A DNA stretch of 64,000 nucleotides, taken from assembly GCA_951213105.1 (NCBI GenBank), contig OX578149.1:1798001-1862000 (forward strand), given 5' to 3'. Below, piece after piece: positions 22,848 through 33,230 of this stretch. Positions within the stretch are counted from its first letter, which is position 1. Each line of letters opens with the position of its first letter. The notes below the pieces were generated by a model that searched no databases, was not told where the DNA came from, and saw nothing but the letters and a program-made list of their open reading frames with translations. The position numbers were made by a program, and so were the translations under genes. The stretch comes from Amaurobius ferox (Eukaryota > Arthropoda > Arachnida > Araneae > Amaurobiidae).

Positions 22848-22905
22848 GTGTAGGTAGCCTTCAAGCAGTGATTTTGTCATTCTAGTCGAGGACTTCATAT
22901 CGCTA
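22848..22905 (+). promoter_or_regulatory. Conserved upstream block of the zinc-finger gene, copy A
   Basis: GGTGTAGGTAGCCTTCAAGCAGTGATTTTGTCATTCTAG is closely similar to GGTGTCGGTGGTGTTCAAGC... at 54.23 kb, in both cases 60-90 bp before the first ATG. The shared TCATTCTA resembles an arthropod initiator, and no TATA box is present. Conservation between two diverged copies is the main evidence; promoter function is inference. Confidence 0.35.
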
Positions 22906-22951
22906 GGTGTGCTTTAAAAGCTCTCTCTCTCTCTCTTTCTCTCCTATTGCC

Positions 22952-23044
22952 ATGTCTGCTTTAACTACTAATATCGGAGGTGCTACCCCTGCCGTTACTG
23001 ATGACTCTATGCCTAATGTGAGATTTTTGAACAGGATTGGACAT
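22952..23044 (+). CDS. Zinc-finger gene copy A, first coding exon
   Basis: Thirty-one codons, starting MSALTTNIGG and ending FLNRIGH, are followed directly by a textbook donor CAT|GTAAGT in phase 0. The paralogous exon at 54314-54406 has the same length, the same donor and a conserved FLNRI(G/E)H end, while its N-terminal half differs. That is what one expects of real coding sequence. The ATG follows a CT-run. The protein start carries no known domain. The later exons encode C2H2 fingers. Confidence 0.6.
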
Positions 23045-23331
23045 GTAAGTACTTGTTTTAATGTGATTTTATTCTCCCATTTTATTAAACTTTGTATTTT
23101 TATGATGTGTAACAGCTTCTTTATTTTATTTAATTAAGATTTTTATGAATTTAATGTAACTAATTTGAGATTTTAGTATCTAGATATATTCTTTAACTTG
23201 GTGATTTTATTATTTCTTGGGGTTTGGTATAGGGCGCCTATGATTACTTTATATAAATCTTGAGAGATCTAATATATTGCTACAGGAAATAACGTGTTTA
23301 TACTAAAGTATAAAATTTTTATCTTGTCTAG
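23045..23331 (+). other. Intron 1 of zinc-finger gene copy A
   Basis: Starts GTAAGTACTTG and ends TATCTTGTCTAG. Large parts, such as TTTTATTAAACTTTGTATTTT and GTATCTAGATATATTCTTTA, are conserved in the intron of the copy at 54407-54687. Confidence 0.55.
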
Positions 23332-23498
23332 ATATGTCTTGTCTGTTTGAAAACCTTTACATTAAAGAAGAATCTATATCGACATGTAAGGATCATCTAG
23401 CTCGGAAATCTTATGCATGTGAGGCGAGCGGAAAAGGGTTTAATCGACTATCTAATTTGAAACGGCATGGAAAAGGGCATAAAGACTCTGGAAATTAA
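23332..23498 (+). pseudogene. Zinc-finger gene copy A, exon 2 (two fingers, frameshifted)
   Basis: After the acceptor CTTGTCTAG the frame reads ICLVCLKTFTLKKNLYRHVR, a C-x2-C ... H finger that runs into a TAG. In another frame a second finger follows: YACEASGKGFNRLSNLKRHG, then KGH, with its second cysteine replaced by serine. The frame change lies between the two fingers. C2H2 fingers bind DNA or RNA in family members. Here the frameshift and lost cysteine argue for decay. Confidence 0.6.
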
Positions 23499-23954
23499 GC
23501 TGAATCTTTTAAATGTATGTAACTCCTGATCGTAATTATTTTATTTAATTAAGACTTTTATGAATTTAATGAAATTTGTTGAGGCTTCTGAGTCTGAAAA
23601 TTATAAAGTGATATCTGTTATAATGATGGAATGGGGTATATTCGTTATACAAGGAAAAGAAGGGCATGGGTGTGAATTACTGTAGTAAATATTAGATATA
23701 CTGCTGAATTTAACTATGTGAAAATCCTGCTTTAGTGCTTATGCGTAGTATTGGGGTGTACTCTAGGGGTTTAGAATGTGTGAGAACGTGCCCATAGTGC
23801 CTATGGAGAGCTATTACTTAGTGTTTATTACCAGTTTTGGTGTGATTTATATTCGAATGGTATATGGAAACAATGATTACTTTAACTAAGTGTTGTTTAT
23901 GTATTACATACTGCTACAGAAAATAGCGTGTGCTTCATTTTTGATCCTTCACGG

Positions 23955-24247
23955 GTATGCCTTATTTGTAATAGAGTGTTTGCTCAGAAGGTAGACATCA
24001 AAAGATTCATCTAGAGGTGAAGAGTCGTTTCCATGTAGAGAGTGTGGCAGAGCTTTTAATAGAAAAAATAACATGCCAAAGTACACGTTAATGGTATAGA
24101 TAAAGATGCCCCTGTTGGATCACACATGCACCGAGTGTCTTAAAAGGTTTAAGCGTGCTTCTACTTTAAAACATCATATGCTTGTAAAACATAAAGATGA
24201 ATGTGAAATAATCACACCTAAAAGAATGAAAGTCGAGCTTCCTAGAT
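23955..24247 (+). pseudogene. Zinc-finger gene copy A, exon 3, 5' part
   Basis: Three more fingers are visible. The first, VCLICNRVFAQKVDIKR, is broken by F for H and a stop. The second, FPCRECGRAFNRKNNM, has lost its first H to an Y. The third, HTCTECLKRFKRASTLKHHM, is intact with the second H in LVKH. The next residues are basic (KRMKVELPRS), where the hAT element at 24248 interrupts the frame. The start region GCTACAGAAAATAGCGTG resembles the end of intron 1, so exons 2 and 3 probably arose by duplication of one intron-exon unit. Confidence 0.65.
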
Positions 24248-26996
24248 CAGGGGTCGGCAACCTGCTGCTCGCGAGCCACATGCGGCTCTTTTGATGTAAA
24301 GTTGCGACGCTCCAGTTCCATACGAAAAAATTAATAATTTATTATCAAAACTCTTCAAAAATAAGAAAATATATTTTTAAGCACCTAATTTCGGAATAGC
24401 TTCTATTTTCAAAATCGTTAATTACAAATCGCTACACTTGACATGACCGTAATGAGATAAATTTGAACTATTGTTTTGTTCTTAGAGATGAGACTCAGTG
24501 ACCATGTTTATCTTTCAGCCAATTGCATTCCATTTCCGTCTCACCTAAACAGCCACCGTCTAGAGTCTAGACAACACGTCCAGAGTCTAGACGTGTTGTC
24601 AGTCGGTCTTCTTCGGATAGCGCGGTCGACGTTACGTTGCATGTGTGTTAATTTAATCGCTTGCGGTTTTTGCGTGTCTATTCGCTTGTTTCAAGAAGAA
24701 CACGATTTAGAAGCGAATTATCTTCTCAAAGGTATGTACGCGTATAATATAATAAAATCAGTAACAGAATTGGATTACATATCTGAGGATCGTGTTAACG
24801 AAGTAATAATGGTAAATAAATTGTTTGCCGTTTTAGATAGCTAAGTAAAATTTAAAAAAATCATTTTTTCAGCTCCGCCGCCAGCATGGCATCTGGTAAA
24901 AAAAAGAGAAGAACTGAAGAAGGAAACCGAGAATTCAATCAGGATTGGACGGAGTCGTTTGCATTCATATGCAACACAGATGGCCTTCTTACTTGTCTCA
25001 TTTGCCAATAAAAACTCGCACACAATAAGAAGTTAAATTTGGAGAGACACTTCACTACAAAACATACCCAGTTTGCTGGTAAATATCCAACCGGTGACAC
25101 GCGAAAAAAAGCTGTTGAAGATCTCCAAAAAAACAACAACAGTCAAGTTCCACGCTAAGTAACTGGACGAAATCTTCCAATAATGTAAATCTGGCAAACT
25201 TTGCAGTATCATTAGAAATTGCAAAAAGAGGAAAACCATTCACAGATGGTGAGTACGTCAAAGATTGTTTTATACGTGCATCTGAAGAACTGTTTCGTGA
25301 TTTTAAAAACAAAGCCGAAATCATGAAAAAAATGAAAGATTTGCCATCATCTGCTAAAACAGTACAAGACAGAACTGCTAAAATGTCTTCAAATGCAACA
25401 CATATGCAAGTGGAAGACATTCAACTGGCTTCTGCCTTATCACTTGCTATACATGAGTCTTGCGACATAAAAGACACGGCACAAGTTTCCCTTTTCGTCA
25501 GGTATATGTCGACCCAAGGTCCAAAAGAAGAACTGCTAGGATTGCTACCGCTCTCAGGGCAAACTCGTGGAGAAGATATAGCAAATGCCTGGAAGACAAT
25601 GGAATCGATATAAATAAAATCGTTTCTATAACAACTGATGGAGCCAGAAGTATGACAGGAAAACATATAGAGGGGTAACATCAATTCTTCAGAAAAAACT
25701 AAACCACGAAATTCTAACGTTTCACTGCTTTGTTCCCAAACATTTCCGGCCGAAATAGTTGAGGTCACGAACTTGGTAATTAAGATTATTAACAGCATCT
25801 TGGCAAAAGCACTCTACCATCGCCAGTTTAAAGATTTCCTTGAAGAAATAGATAGCCAGTTTTCTGACCTATTTCTGCACAATAAAGTGCGATGGCTTTC
25901 CAGAGGTAACGTATTGCAACGTTTTTCTTTGTGCTCGTGTGAAATAAAAACATTCCTCAATGAAAAAAGCATTGACCATCCCGAATTGGAAGAAGACAAA
26001 TGGCTGCAAAAATTCAACTTCATAGTAGATACCACAATGAAACTAAATGAACTAAATCTAAAACTGCAAGGAAAGGGCAACCCAGCCTACGCCTTGCTTG
26101 AAGAAGTAGTTTGTTTCGAAAAATAATTACTTCCTTTTGTTGAAGACATAGAGAGCGGTAAATTACTTCATTTTAAAAATCTGAAGCAATATCGCGATGA
26201 GACCAATGCAACTATTGACACGAATTACTTCAGCATAGCTTTAAAAAACATGAAGGATGGATTCGCTAAGAGATTCGAGCAATTCAAAACAAACAAAAGT
26301 ACTCTCTCGCGTTCATAGTAAATCCTCTCAACACAAATACAAATGAGATCAACATTGAGCCATTTAGAATTGATGCTGGATCGCCCCAAATGCAATTGCT
26401 AGATTTGAAAAGCAAAGACTTGTGGAGAGGCAAGTTCACATAACTCAAGAGCCAGTTGGAAGAGTTGGAGGTCCAGAAATGCATGCACATCGCGCAGCAC
26501 AAGTGGAAGAAAGCTCTAAAAGAAATTCTGCGAGTTGAGGCCATCATATTCGGCGCATGGAATAGTCTTCCAGAATGCTACAGTGAGGTGAAGAAGTTGG
26601 CATATGGAGTGCTAACGATCTTCGGGTCGATATATTCGTGCGAGCAAGCGTTCTCTTGCATGAATATAATAAAAAGTAAAGTTAGAAGTCAACTAACAAA
26701 TAAAAATCTAGAGTCGTGCTTGAAACTTAAAACAACAAGTTATAAGCCAGATTTAATCAAACTTTCAAAAGGCATGCAAAGCCAATGTTCCCATTGATGT
26801 AACTATCTATATTTGTGTTTTTATATGAATAAATATTATTCCGTATTTAAAGCCGTTTATTTTAAATCAAAAATCAAATATATATAAACAAATACTATAA
26901 TATTGAAACGAAAAATTTTAGTGGCTCTTTAAAAACTGGAAAATTTTGTAAATTGTAACTTTTGGCTCTATCGTTTCAATAGGTTGCCGACCCCTG
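24248..26996 (+). mobile_element. hAT transposon with 8-bp target duplication
   Basis: The ends are CAGGGGTCGGCAACCT (24248) and AGGTTGCCGACCCCTG (to 26996), a perfect 16-bp inverted pair. Target duplication TCCTAGAT lies at 24240-24247 and 26997-27004, the 8 bp typical of hAT. Subterminal GAGCCACATGCGGCTCTTTT is paired with GTGGCTCTTTAAAAA at the other end. Length 2749 bp. It sits inside an open zinc-finger exon, and the host frame is continuous on both sides once the element and one duplication are discounted. Confidence 0.95.
24886..26799 (+). pseudogene. hAT transposase, ZBED5-like, frameshifted
   Basis: It starts MASGKKKRRTEEGNREFNQD. The BED-type finger LLTCLICQ...NLERHFTTKH is interrupted by a TAA after CQ (about 25009). 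Further blocks are [79 protein letters not shown] (the TTDGA block), [17 protein letters not shown], and the C-terminal dimerisation region SIYSCEQAFSCMNIIKSKVR. These are the blocks I know from ZBED5/FAM200-type hAT proteins. At least three frame shifts (near 25150, 25590 and 25680) and several stops disable it. AATAAA follows at about 26828. Confidence 0.85.
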
Positions 26997-27004
26997 TCCT
27001 AGAT

Positions 27005-27384
27005 CAGAGAATTTTCACATAAGCATAAATGATGCGTTAGGTGTGGTATCGAGTATCACAATTTTACTTAAAGACGGCGTTAACCTTGATATGCTGGTGT
27101 TTTTTAATGAGGTTCGCCCTCTATTATTAAATACTTTGGAGACCAAAATGGTGGACTTTGGTCGAATTAAGTGGTGCTGCAGATGGAACTGGAGCAAGAT
27201 GAAGAAATGCACTCATTTTAGAAGTTCGACGGTTACTTGTTTGCTTGAAGAGAATCTTCCACATCAGGTTGATGATGCTTTTCAAGATAAATTTGAACAA
27301 TTTATGTATCGGGGTTCTGGTTGGACCTTTCATCGAATTCTACAAATGGATGTTGATGTCGTTAGATATAGTCCCTGCAAGTGA
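27005..27384 (+). pseudogene. Zinc-finger gene copy A, exon 3, 3' part with SGW module
   Basis: The frame resumes after the hAT target duplication and stays open for about 125 codons. It includes SITILLKDGVNLDMLVFFNE, KMVDFGRIKWCCRWNWSKM and RGSGWTFHRILQMDVDVVRY. The last block resembles the SGW....I..L.I.V..Y.P module I remember after N-terminal C2H2 fingers in large-element-encoded proteins of arthropods and cnidarians, some linked to B-family DNA polymerases of Polinton-type elements. That link is memory-based and unverified. The frame ends TGCAA|GTGAGA, which may be a splice donor rather than a true end (TGA at 27382). Confidence 0.55.
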
Positions 27385-28320
27385 GATTAGGCGAGTAGAA
27401 ATGTTCTAAATTATAAAAATGTTGTATTTTTATTTATATGTATTCGCTAATAAATATGGAAGTCACATATAATGCCTTGTCTTTATGCAAATTCGTGCTA
27501 ACACTTACTGAATACGGAGTATGTATTTATGACGTATATTAAATCTATAGACAGAGTGTGGGTAAAAGTTGTGTGAATTGAAGAAAATGTCTATAGTAGT
27601 AATGCTGAAACTTAATGGAACATTATGAATTTTTACTCTGTTAATGGAAGTACCTGAGAAATAGTACGTGTGGTCATAGAAATTTAGCGAATGGAAGCAA
27701 AATCTAATACATGCTGTAAAATTTGTGCAATTATGAAACGCATAATATATATGTGAAGTTAGGAGACATTTGTTTTAGAATTTATAACGCTGAAACTAGA
27801 GAAACTTCTTAGATTAGAAAATTCTAGAAACTAGATAAAATAAGAAACTAGATAAAATTAATAAGAATAAATTAATAACTAGATAAAAGTTTCTAGATAA
27901 AATTCTAGAAACTAGAGGAAAAACTAGAAAAGATTCGGGAAAACTAGAGAATGTTCTAAAGGAAGGCGAGAAATGTGGTTTTAATGAGTACTGGCTTTAA
28001 TATTACATAGGAATTATGCATTGTGAGAATATATGCATTAATATATGCATTGTGAGAATTAGTTGTTATGGTTGATTGGTTAGAATTATGCGCTGCGCTG
28101 ATAAAATTACTTTGTCGTGTATGAAAATTATGTAATTTTACATCTATGGCTGAATTACGTATTGGGAAGGATTTTTAAGAAGGTAAATTATGAATGGCCT
28201 ATGAATAATAGGCTAAAAACGGGATTTTTTGTAAATATATGGTCTTAAGGAAATATGACTTGTGAAAGTATTAAAAAGTGAGAGTCAAATCACAAGTACT
28301 AGATAATTTTACTGGTGATG
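27385..28320. other. AT-rich spacer with minisatellite
   Basis: A GAAACTAGATAAAAT-type minisatellite with irregular units lies at about 27785-27960. ATTATGCATTGTGAGAAT is repeated near 28014 and 28040. It may be intron or downstream region of the zinc-finger gene. No exon recognised. Confidence 0.45.
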
Positions 28321-28327
28321 GGTGGGG

Positions 28328-28336
28328 TATATAAAA
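28328..28336 (+). promoter_or_regulatory. TATA box candidate
   Basis: TATATAAAA in a G-rich context (GGGTGGGG before it), followed about 25-35 bases later by TTCTGTAATCTCACC. It is plausible as a Pol II core promoter on the plus strand. The only reading frame soon after it is tiny (ATG at 28435) and contains the solo tail insertion, so the product, if any, is unknown. Confidence 0.35.
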
Positions 28337-28455
28337 CACAGTGGTTCTGTAATCTCACCCTGTTTGTGCTCTTGAAAACGAATCGTAAAACTTTATAGTT
28401 CCTTGAATGCGTGTTTTAGCTTGCTTTTACACTATGGAGTCATGTCTGTACATGT

Positions 28456-28504
28456 TGAAGTCCCAGACTGACCAAGAGTTTGCAGCAGCAGCTTGAGTGG
28501 TCGG
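28456..28504 (-). mobile_element. 49-bp solo retroposon tail
   Basis: On the minus strand: CCGACCACTCAAGC..., then CTCTTGGTCAGTCTGGGACT and TCA. It has the same tail architecture as the 19.5 kb copy. Flanks ATGTCTGTACATGT (28442-28455) and ATGTCTGTACGTGT (28505-28518) form a 14-bp target duplication with one mismatch. Confidence 0.75.
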
Positions 28505-28915
28505 ATGTCTGTACGTGTGTAAACCCTTCGAAACTCTCTTCTTGTATATGCGAGATATTACCTTGAAGGAGTATAAAAATCTTTACTTTTATTCATTTTT
28601 GAAACATTGCAAATTATATTTGTTAATTAAAGTGGTTTAAAACACGTTTTTATGAATTTTTCTTAGTAAAAACAAATTTTTGTTAAATTTACAAGTTCGA
28701 AACGTATATTTGCTAAATTCAAAACCTCTATTACACTGTTTGTGAAATTCAGTTAGTAAAAGACCCACACCCGATTTCATGTGGTTCAAAACTTACGTTA
28801 ATGAAGTTTTGTTAGTAAAAAACTGGCATTTATAAATTCTATTCGTTTAATTTAATTCACAGTTATATTCACAGTTAACTTAAAAAACAATGTCCTCGTG
28901 CTAACCGAGCTACTA
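28505..28915. other. AT-rich spacer
   Basis: Irregular repeats of TTAGTAAAA and AAAAC.TATTTGTTAAATT-like words. No gene recognised. Confidence 0.4.
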
Positions 28916-29018
28916 AGCAGTTACTTTGGTGGGGGAATATTCTAAGAACTACTTTTAGAAATGATATTGGCGGAGGGATATGAGAAGTGACACTCTTATG
29001 GCGGAGGGATTGTTGTTG

Positions 29019-29295
29019 AAACCCAGACCGTCCGACCTACCAGAAAGGTGTAAGGTAACAGTTTGGACGGTCGGGAAGTGCCACCCAATTTAGACCGGAA
29101 CCCAGTGGGGGAGGCATCCACAGGGACCGTACCCTCCTTCCCCTACCACCAACCTCTCGGAAGGACTTTCGGACCCACATGTTTAATGTGATCGTACTCC
29201 GCATGCACACGGCGGCAGTTTTGGCAGTGGCTGGAATCGAACCCGGGCCTACCGAGTGCAACTCCAGCGCGCTAACCAATGGGCTACCGCGCCCA
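29019..29295 (-). mobile_element. Full-length tRNA-derived SINE
   Basis: Nearly identical to 15994-16281, with intact A- and B-box regions. Direct repeats GCGGAGGGATTGTTGTTG lie at 29001-29018 and 29296-29313. The TTG part merges with the tail, so the true duplication is at least GCGGAGGGAT. Confidence 0.9.
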
Positions 29296-29313
29296 GCGGA
29301 GGGATTGTTGTTG

Positions 29314-29353
29314 TTGTTGTTGAGACCCAGACCGTCCGACCTACCAGAAAGGA
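29314..29353 (-). mobile_element. Truncated SINE 3' end in tandem with the previous SINE
   Basis: Only CCTTTCTGGTAGGTCGGACGGTCTGGGTCTC plus the CAA tail remains on the minus strand. A third copy of GCGGAGG.ATTG follows at 29354-29365, so the same target word occurs before, between and after the two insertions. Confidence 0.75.
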
Positions 29354-29735
29354 GCGGAGGAATTGTGTAAGATCTATTTAAAATTAGAAAAAATTTACAC
29401 AAGTATTGCACTGGATACGATTCCCTTTCAACACGATGATGTGGGATTGTTACAGTTAACTTCGCAGTTAAATTCGATTCGTTTAATTCATAGCTCATTT
29501 TAGTTCGGTTTACATTTAAATTCGATTTGTTTAATTTAGTTCACAGTTAACTTCACGGTTAAGTTTACATAACCGCGATATAGCGAAAGGATATTCAATA
29601 TTAGAAAAAACTTTGTTACAACTTGGGTGGAGGGATATTCGATATTGGAAATGATATTGGCGGAGGGATATTAGAAATAACCTTGTTACACCTTTGGTGC
29701 AAGGATATTCGATATTGGAAATGCAGTTTATTTTT

Positions 29736-30080
29736 CTTACATTACGTAAGGGCCCGGAATGCATAAATAGTTTATGAAAAACGCTCAACTTGTAAAACAA
29801 GGGGTAACAGGACAGGGGCCACACTCCATTTTGGCAGAGAAACACGAACATTTTGGCGGCAGTATTGCGCCTATCACTTGTTCAAATCTTTGAAACTGAA
29901 AATAAGAATATTTCCTGAATGTATTACGAATTTGCGGTATTTAAATAATGCCAATCAACAAATATATTTGGATAACTTTCCGGAAACAATACGAATTATC
30001 ATTACAGATGGATATGTCTGGTGCTGCCATCTATACTAAAATAACTCTTAATGCAGTTTCCATACAGCAAGGAGCAAAAA
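29736..30080. other. Spacer, no gene seen
   Basis: AT-rich sequence leading into the pogo-type element. No supported feature. Confidence 0.4.
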
Positions 30081-30085
30081 TTGCG

Positions 30086-31016
30086 ACAGACCTCCCATAA
30101 CGTGGTACTCATTAAACGCGGCAGTCTTATAACGCGATTTCACTATAATGCAACTCAATTAGCTTAAGCAGTCTCCCTATAGCTTGAATTCTTCTATTAC
30201 ACTTTTACTGTTGAAATGAATGGGGAATTCCCTGTTTTTTCATCCGCGTACATCACCCTCTTTCAATTCCAGTTATCAGGGAAATCCTCCGTAAAAAAAA
30301 ATGAATACATTCACCTCAAACGCATTGGTAGACGAAAACATGGGTAAAGAATGGGTTGCAAATTTCAATTTAAATGATGTGAAAAGGGAACTGGGTTTGG
30401 GTAAACAATTGGAAAATGACTTGATTGAAAATGATCCTTTAACAGTGTGAAGTGCAAGTTTAAAAGAGAATTACAATATTGATTAGCTCTTTATCGAGAG
30501 ATTTTGGTAGAGATACAAGAAAAAGGAAAACTACATTTGAAAACGAAAATGAAGATATGCAAAGAGAAGCAGATATTAAAAGAAAAGAATTAGCCCACTA
30601 ACATTGGACAGTAATGATGAATGGTAATAGGATTTTTGTTGGAACAAAGTTATAAAGTTTGTATTTCACATTTTGTTTTTTTTAATTTTCTTATATGAAA
30701 TCTTAAACTCAATAAAAATAATTCGAAATATGTAAACATATATTTATTGCCTTTTGTATCTATAAACTTATATTTCATAACGGTATTCATCATAACAGGG
30801 TGCTCTAAGAATGCAGTTTTATAGAACGTAGAACGAATCAGCTTGATTTATATGTTTTGAATGCGGTTTCCATATAACGCGGTTTGCATACAGTAGGATA
30901 TGCGATTTCCATATAACACGGTGCGAATTAATCTGATTTGCACTAATCAGAGTTTTTTATAACGCAGTTTCCATATAAAGCGGTACTAATTAATCGCGTT
31001 AGAGGAGGGTTGACTG
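30086..31016 (+). mobile_element. Pogo/Tigger-type element, internally deleted
   Basis: The right end, read inward on the minus strand, is CAGTCAACCCTCCTCTAACG followed by AATTAGTACCGC and TATATGGAAA, ending at a TA dinucleotide (31017-31018). The left end (CAGACCTCCCATAACGTGGTACTCATTAAACGCGG from about 30086) is a diverged inverted copy. Subterminal AACGCGGTTTCCATATA words recur between 30830 and 30990. About 930 bp, non-autonomous. Confidence 0.7.
30301..30447 (+). pseudogene. Pogo-type transposase C-terminal scrap
   Basis: MNTFTSNALVDENMGKEWVA, then NFNLNDVKREL, then a stop, followed by fragments. The position inside a Tigger-like element and the acidic, asparagine-rich text suggest the transposase tail. 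I see no catalytic motif. Confidence 0.35.
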
Positions 31017-31070
31017 TATAGCCATTAATAAGAAACCCTTTGTGTAAAAGATAAGAAAAACTTGAGCAAC

Positions 31071-31313
31071 GTATTTAAGCACACATAAGACACATTGCAG
31101 CTGTTTCGAGGATACGCTGGAACCCCTTAGTCAGTGCAGGAGAACCAAAAGAAAAAAAACCGAAATCAAAAACACGAAATGGGGAAACTTATACAATATA
31201 GCCCTATTTCGTCTTTTTGTACAGCCTATTTCGTCTCTTGCACTGACGAAGAGGATACAGCGTATCCTCGAAACAGCTGTGTGCTGCATTTTGTCTTACG
31301 TGTGCTTAAATAC
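31071..31313. mobile_element. Foldback/MITE element with about 70-bp inverted arms
   Basis: Left arm 31071-31140 (GTATTTAAGCACACATAAGA..., CAGCTGTTTCGAGGATACGC) pairs with right arm 31238-31313 (GCGTATCCTCGAAACAGCTG, CTTACGTGTGCTTAAATAC). The words GACGAAGAGGAT and CCTCGAAACAGCTG recur as GACGGAGAAGATCCTCGAAACAGCTG at 40627. No coding capacity. Confidence 0.8.
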
Positions 31314-32975
31314 CTTGTTCTTGTTTTGTATAATATAGTCATAAATGAAAATGAGTTTACATTGCATTACGGATGTAGAGGGTATTAAAATCACACATAT
31401 ACGCCAACTCATTCCAATGTATCTGCGTAACAGACCTGTTGCTAACTTAGAATTTTTTTAAAAGTTGTTTACAAAATATTTTAAAAGAATAACTTAAAAA
31501 TGAAAGTTAATTATAAGTATATATTTCGTATATTGACGCTGATTATGAAAACAGTAGATCAAAAACACTATGGAATACGGATGTGTGAGAACAGCAAGTG
31601 AAGACTCACAGCATACATATTTTACTTCTGATATTCATTAAAAAAATTGTCAGTTTTAAAAATATGAGCTATGTATAACATGTATAAATACAAAATTAAG
31701 CCTTACACTTGGGGGGGGGGGGGGGTGATAAAAGAAAATTCGGAGATGCACAGAAACGGATTCAGTATTTGGCTTATTCAACGGCGTTGCAATGCTTATG
31801 ATATTTTTCTATAACATAAAGCTTCCGGGGCCTAAACTGCCTCTAAATAGATTTCTAGTGGGGAGGGATGGACAGAAAAGGTACCCAGAACCATTACTGC
31901 ATAAAAAAAATGCATAGTGAGGGACAGACACTTCTTAACACCAGATACTTAATCTGCAGCTGTTTCTCTGACTGTCCGTTTGCTTCTGATAGTTCTTTTA
32001 TTCGAATGAGCAAAAACTTTATTAAAGATTATTTAAGATTATTAAAGATTATTTGTAACAATTTGTTAAGGAAACAATGACATCAAACAAAAAAAGTATT
32101 TAAATAGAATGTTCGTATAATATTATATATATATATATATACACAGATAAAACAACAAAACCTGAAGAAATACTTCAAAGCACACAAGACTAAACATATA
32201 AAATCATTAAAACATTAAAATGAAAACATTGAAATATATATATATATATATACATGATTCCATGGCGACAAATGTATTTCTCCTTAAATTATTAAACACC
32301 TCAAATATAGGAATATACAGACAGGCATCTTTCCAAAAGTGTTCGAAATAGGTTCTGGGACCTTTTAAACGCTCTTATCCGCCGAAATCTTAAATTCGGA
32401 AATTATACATGAGAACAATATATTTCCAGTACAATAACATAAGAAAGTAACTAGAAATGCCAGATTTGTGGAAAACTCTCATAAAATCGAAGATGCTCGC
32501 TTTACTCTTAACATAAAAGATCTGTTTGGTAGAGGATCCCTCAAAGTACAAAAGAGTTAAATGGTTGACACAATAATGGCGTAAGAATTTCAGTCAAACC
32601 TTTCACACTTACCGTTGAATTTCCGACGAGAATAAGATAGCGGATCCTCGAGTGGCAGGCCAAAACGTTGCAATGGCCGTGCTAAATGTAAACAGTTCAC
32701 ATTCTATTGCCAACAGAAACGATGATGGTGAAAATGTCAGAGGTTGCGTTCAAAACTCTTGACCGATCCGATCGATTCGCTCAAACTTTAGACTGAACCA
32801 ATCAAATTTTCAAAATGATCCATTTTGATTTTGTAAACATTCGGCCCGTTCGGTTTTAACATCTAAACACCATTCGTTTTCTTTTTAAAATAAACACGTA
32901 TAGCATTCTGTAACATTATTGAATGATTTAAAAAAAAAAAAACATTTGAAACTTTGGGGTTTTCGAACGTTTGAC
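31314..32975. other. AT-rich spacer with simple repeats
   Basis: G-run at 31710-31725; AT-runs at about 32128-32151 and 32236-32252. No gene recognised. Confidence 0.5.
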
Positions 32976-32979
32976 CACA

Positions 32980-33230
32980 TTTAAAATCAAAAGGGCTTCA
33001 TTGCGCACGGATTGTAATAATTGTACCAAATCATGTTTTTAACATTCCATTCGTTCATTAAATATCGTATCCGCAGACTCACGAACGCGACACACATTTA
33101 TAAACACATACACAGACATCTCCTTAAAAACGTTCGATTTGAGTTCACAAATGCTTAAAAGTCTGTCAAAATCTCGAATTTCCAACTGTTTCCTATATAT
33201 TATACTATGTATGTAGGTAAAGTAAAAAAG
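32980..33230. repeat. Dispersed repeat R3, copy 2 (no SINE)
   Basis: GATTGTAATAATTGTACCAAATC, AAATATCGTATCCGCAGACTC, CACAGACATCTCCTTAAAAACGTTCGATTTGAG and TATACTATGTATGTAGGTAAAGT. This uninterrupted copy shows the pre-insertion order of the copies at 10.9 and 61.2 kb. Confidence 0.7.

Larger units (their letters stand above)
28916..29735 (+). repeat. GCGGAGGGATATT-type repeats interrupted by SINEs
   Basis: Units include GGTGGGGGAATATTCTAAGAAC (28930), TTGGCGGAGGGATATGAG (28970), GGCGGAGGGAT (29000), GGTGGAGGGATATTCGATATTGG (29628) and TTGGCGGAGGGATATTAG (29658), often preceded by ACCGCGATATAGCG or CCTTGTTACA. They belong with the units at 22.7, 59.15 and 60.38 kb. Confidence 0.65.

Noticed and set aside
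25055..25798. Minus-strand frames of 121 and 125 codons
   Set aside because: Antisense to the hAT transposase blocks, which carry the recognisable protein motifs.
29037..29498. 153-codon minus-strand frame
   Set aside because: It runs through two SINE insertions and a TTG tail; the start and end are set by repeat sequence, not a gene.
30086..31313. One single element spanning the pogo remnant and the foldback
   Set aside because: The pogo end with its TA target lies at 31016-31018 and the foldback arms start at 31071, so they are neighbours, not one unit.
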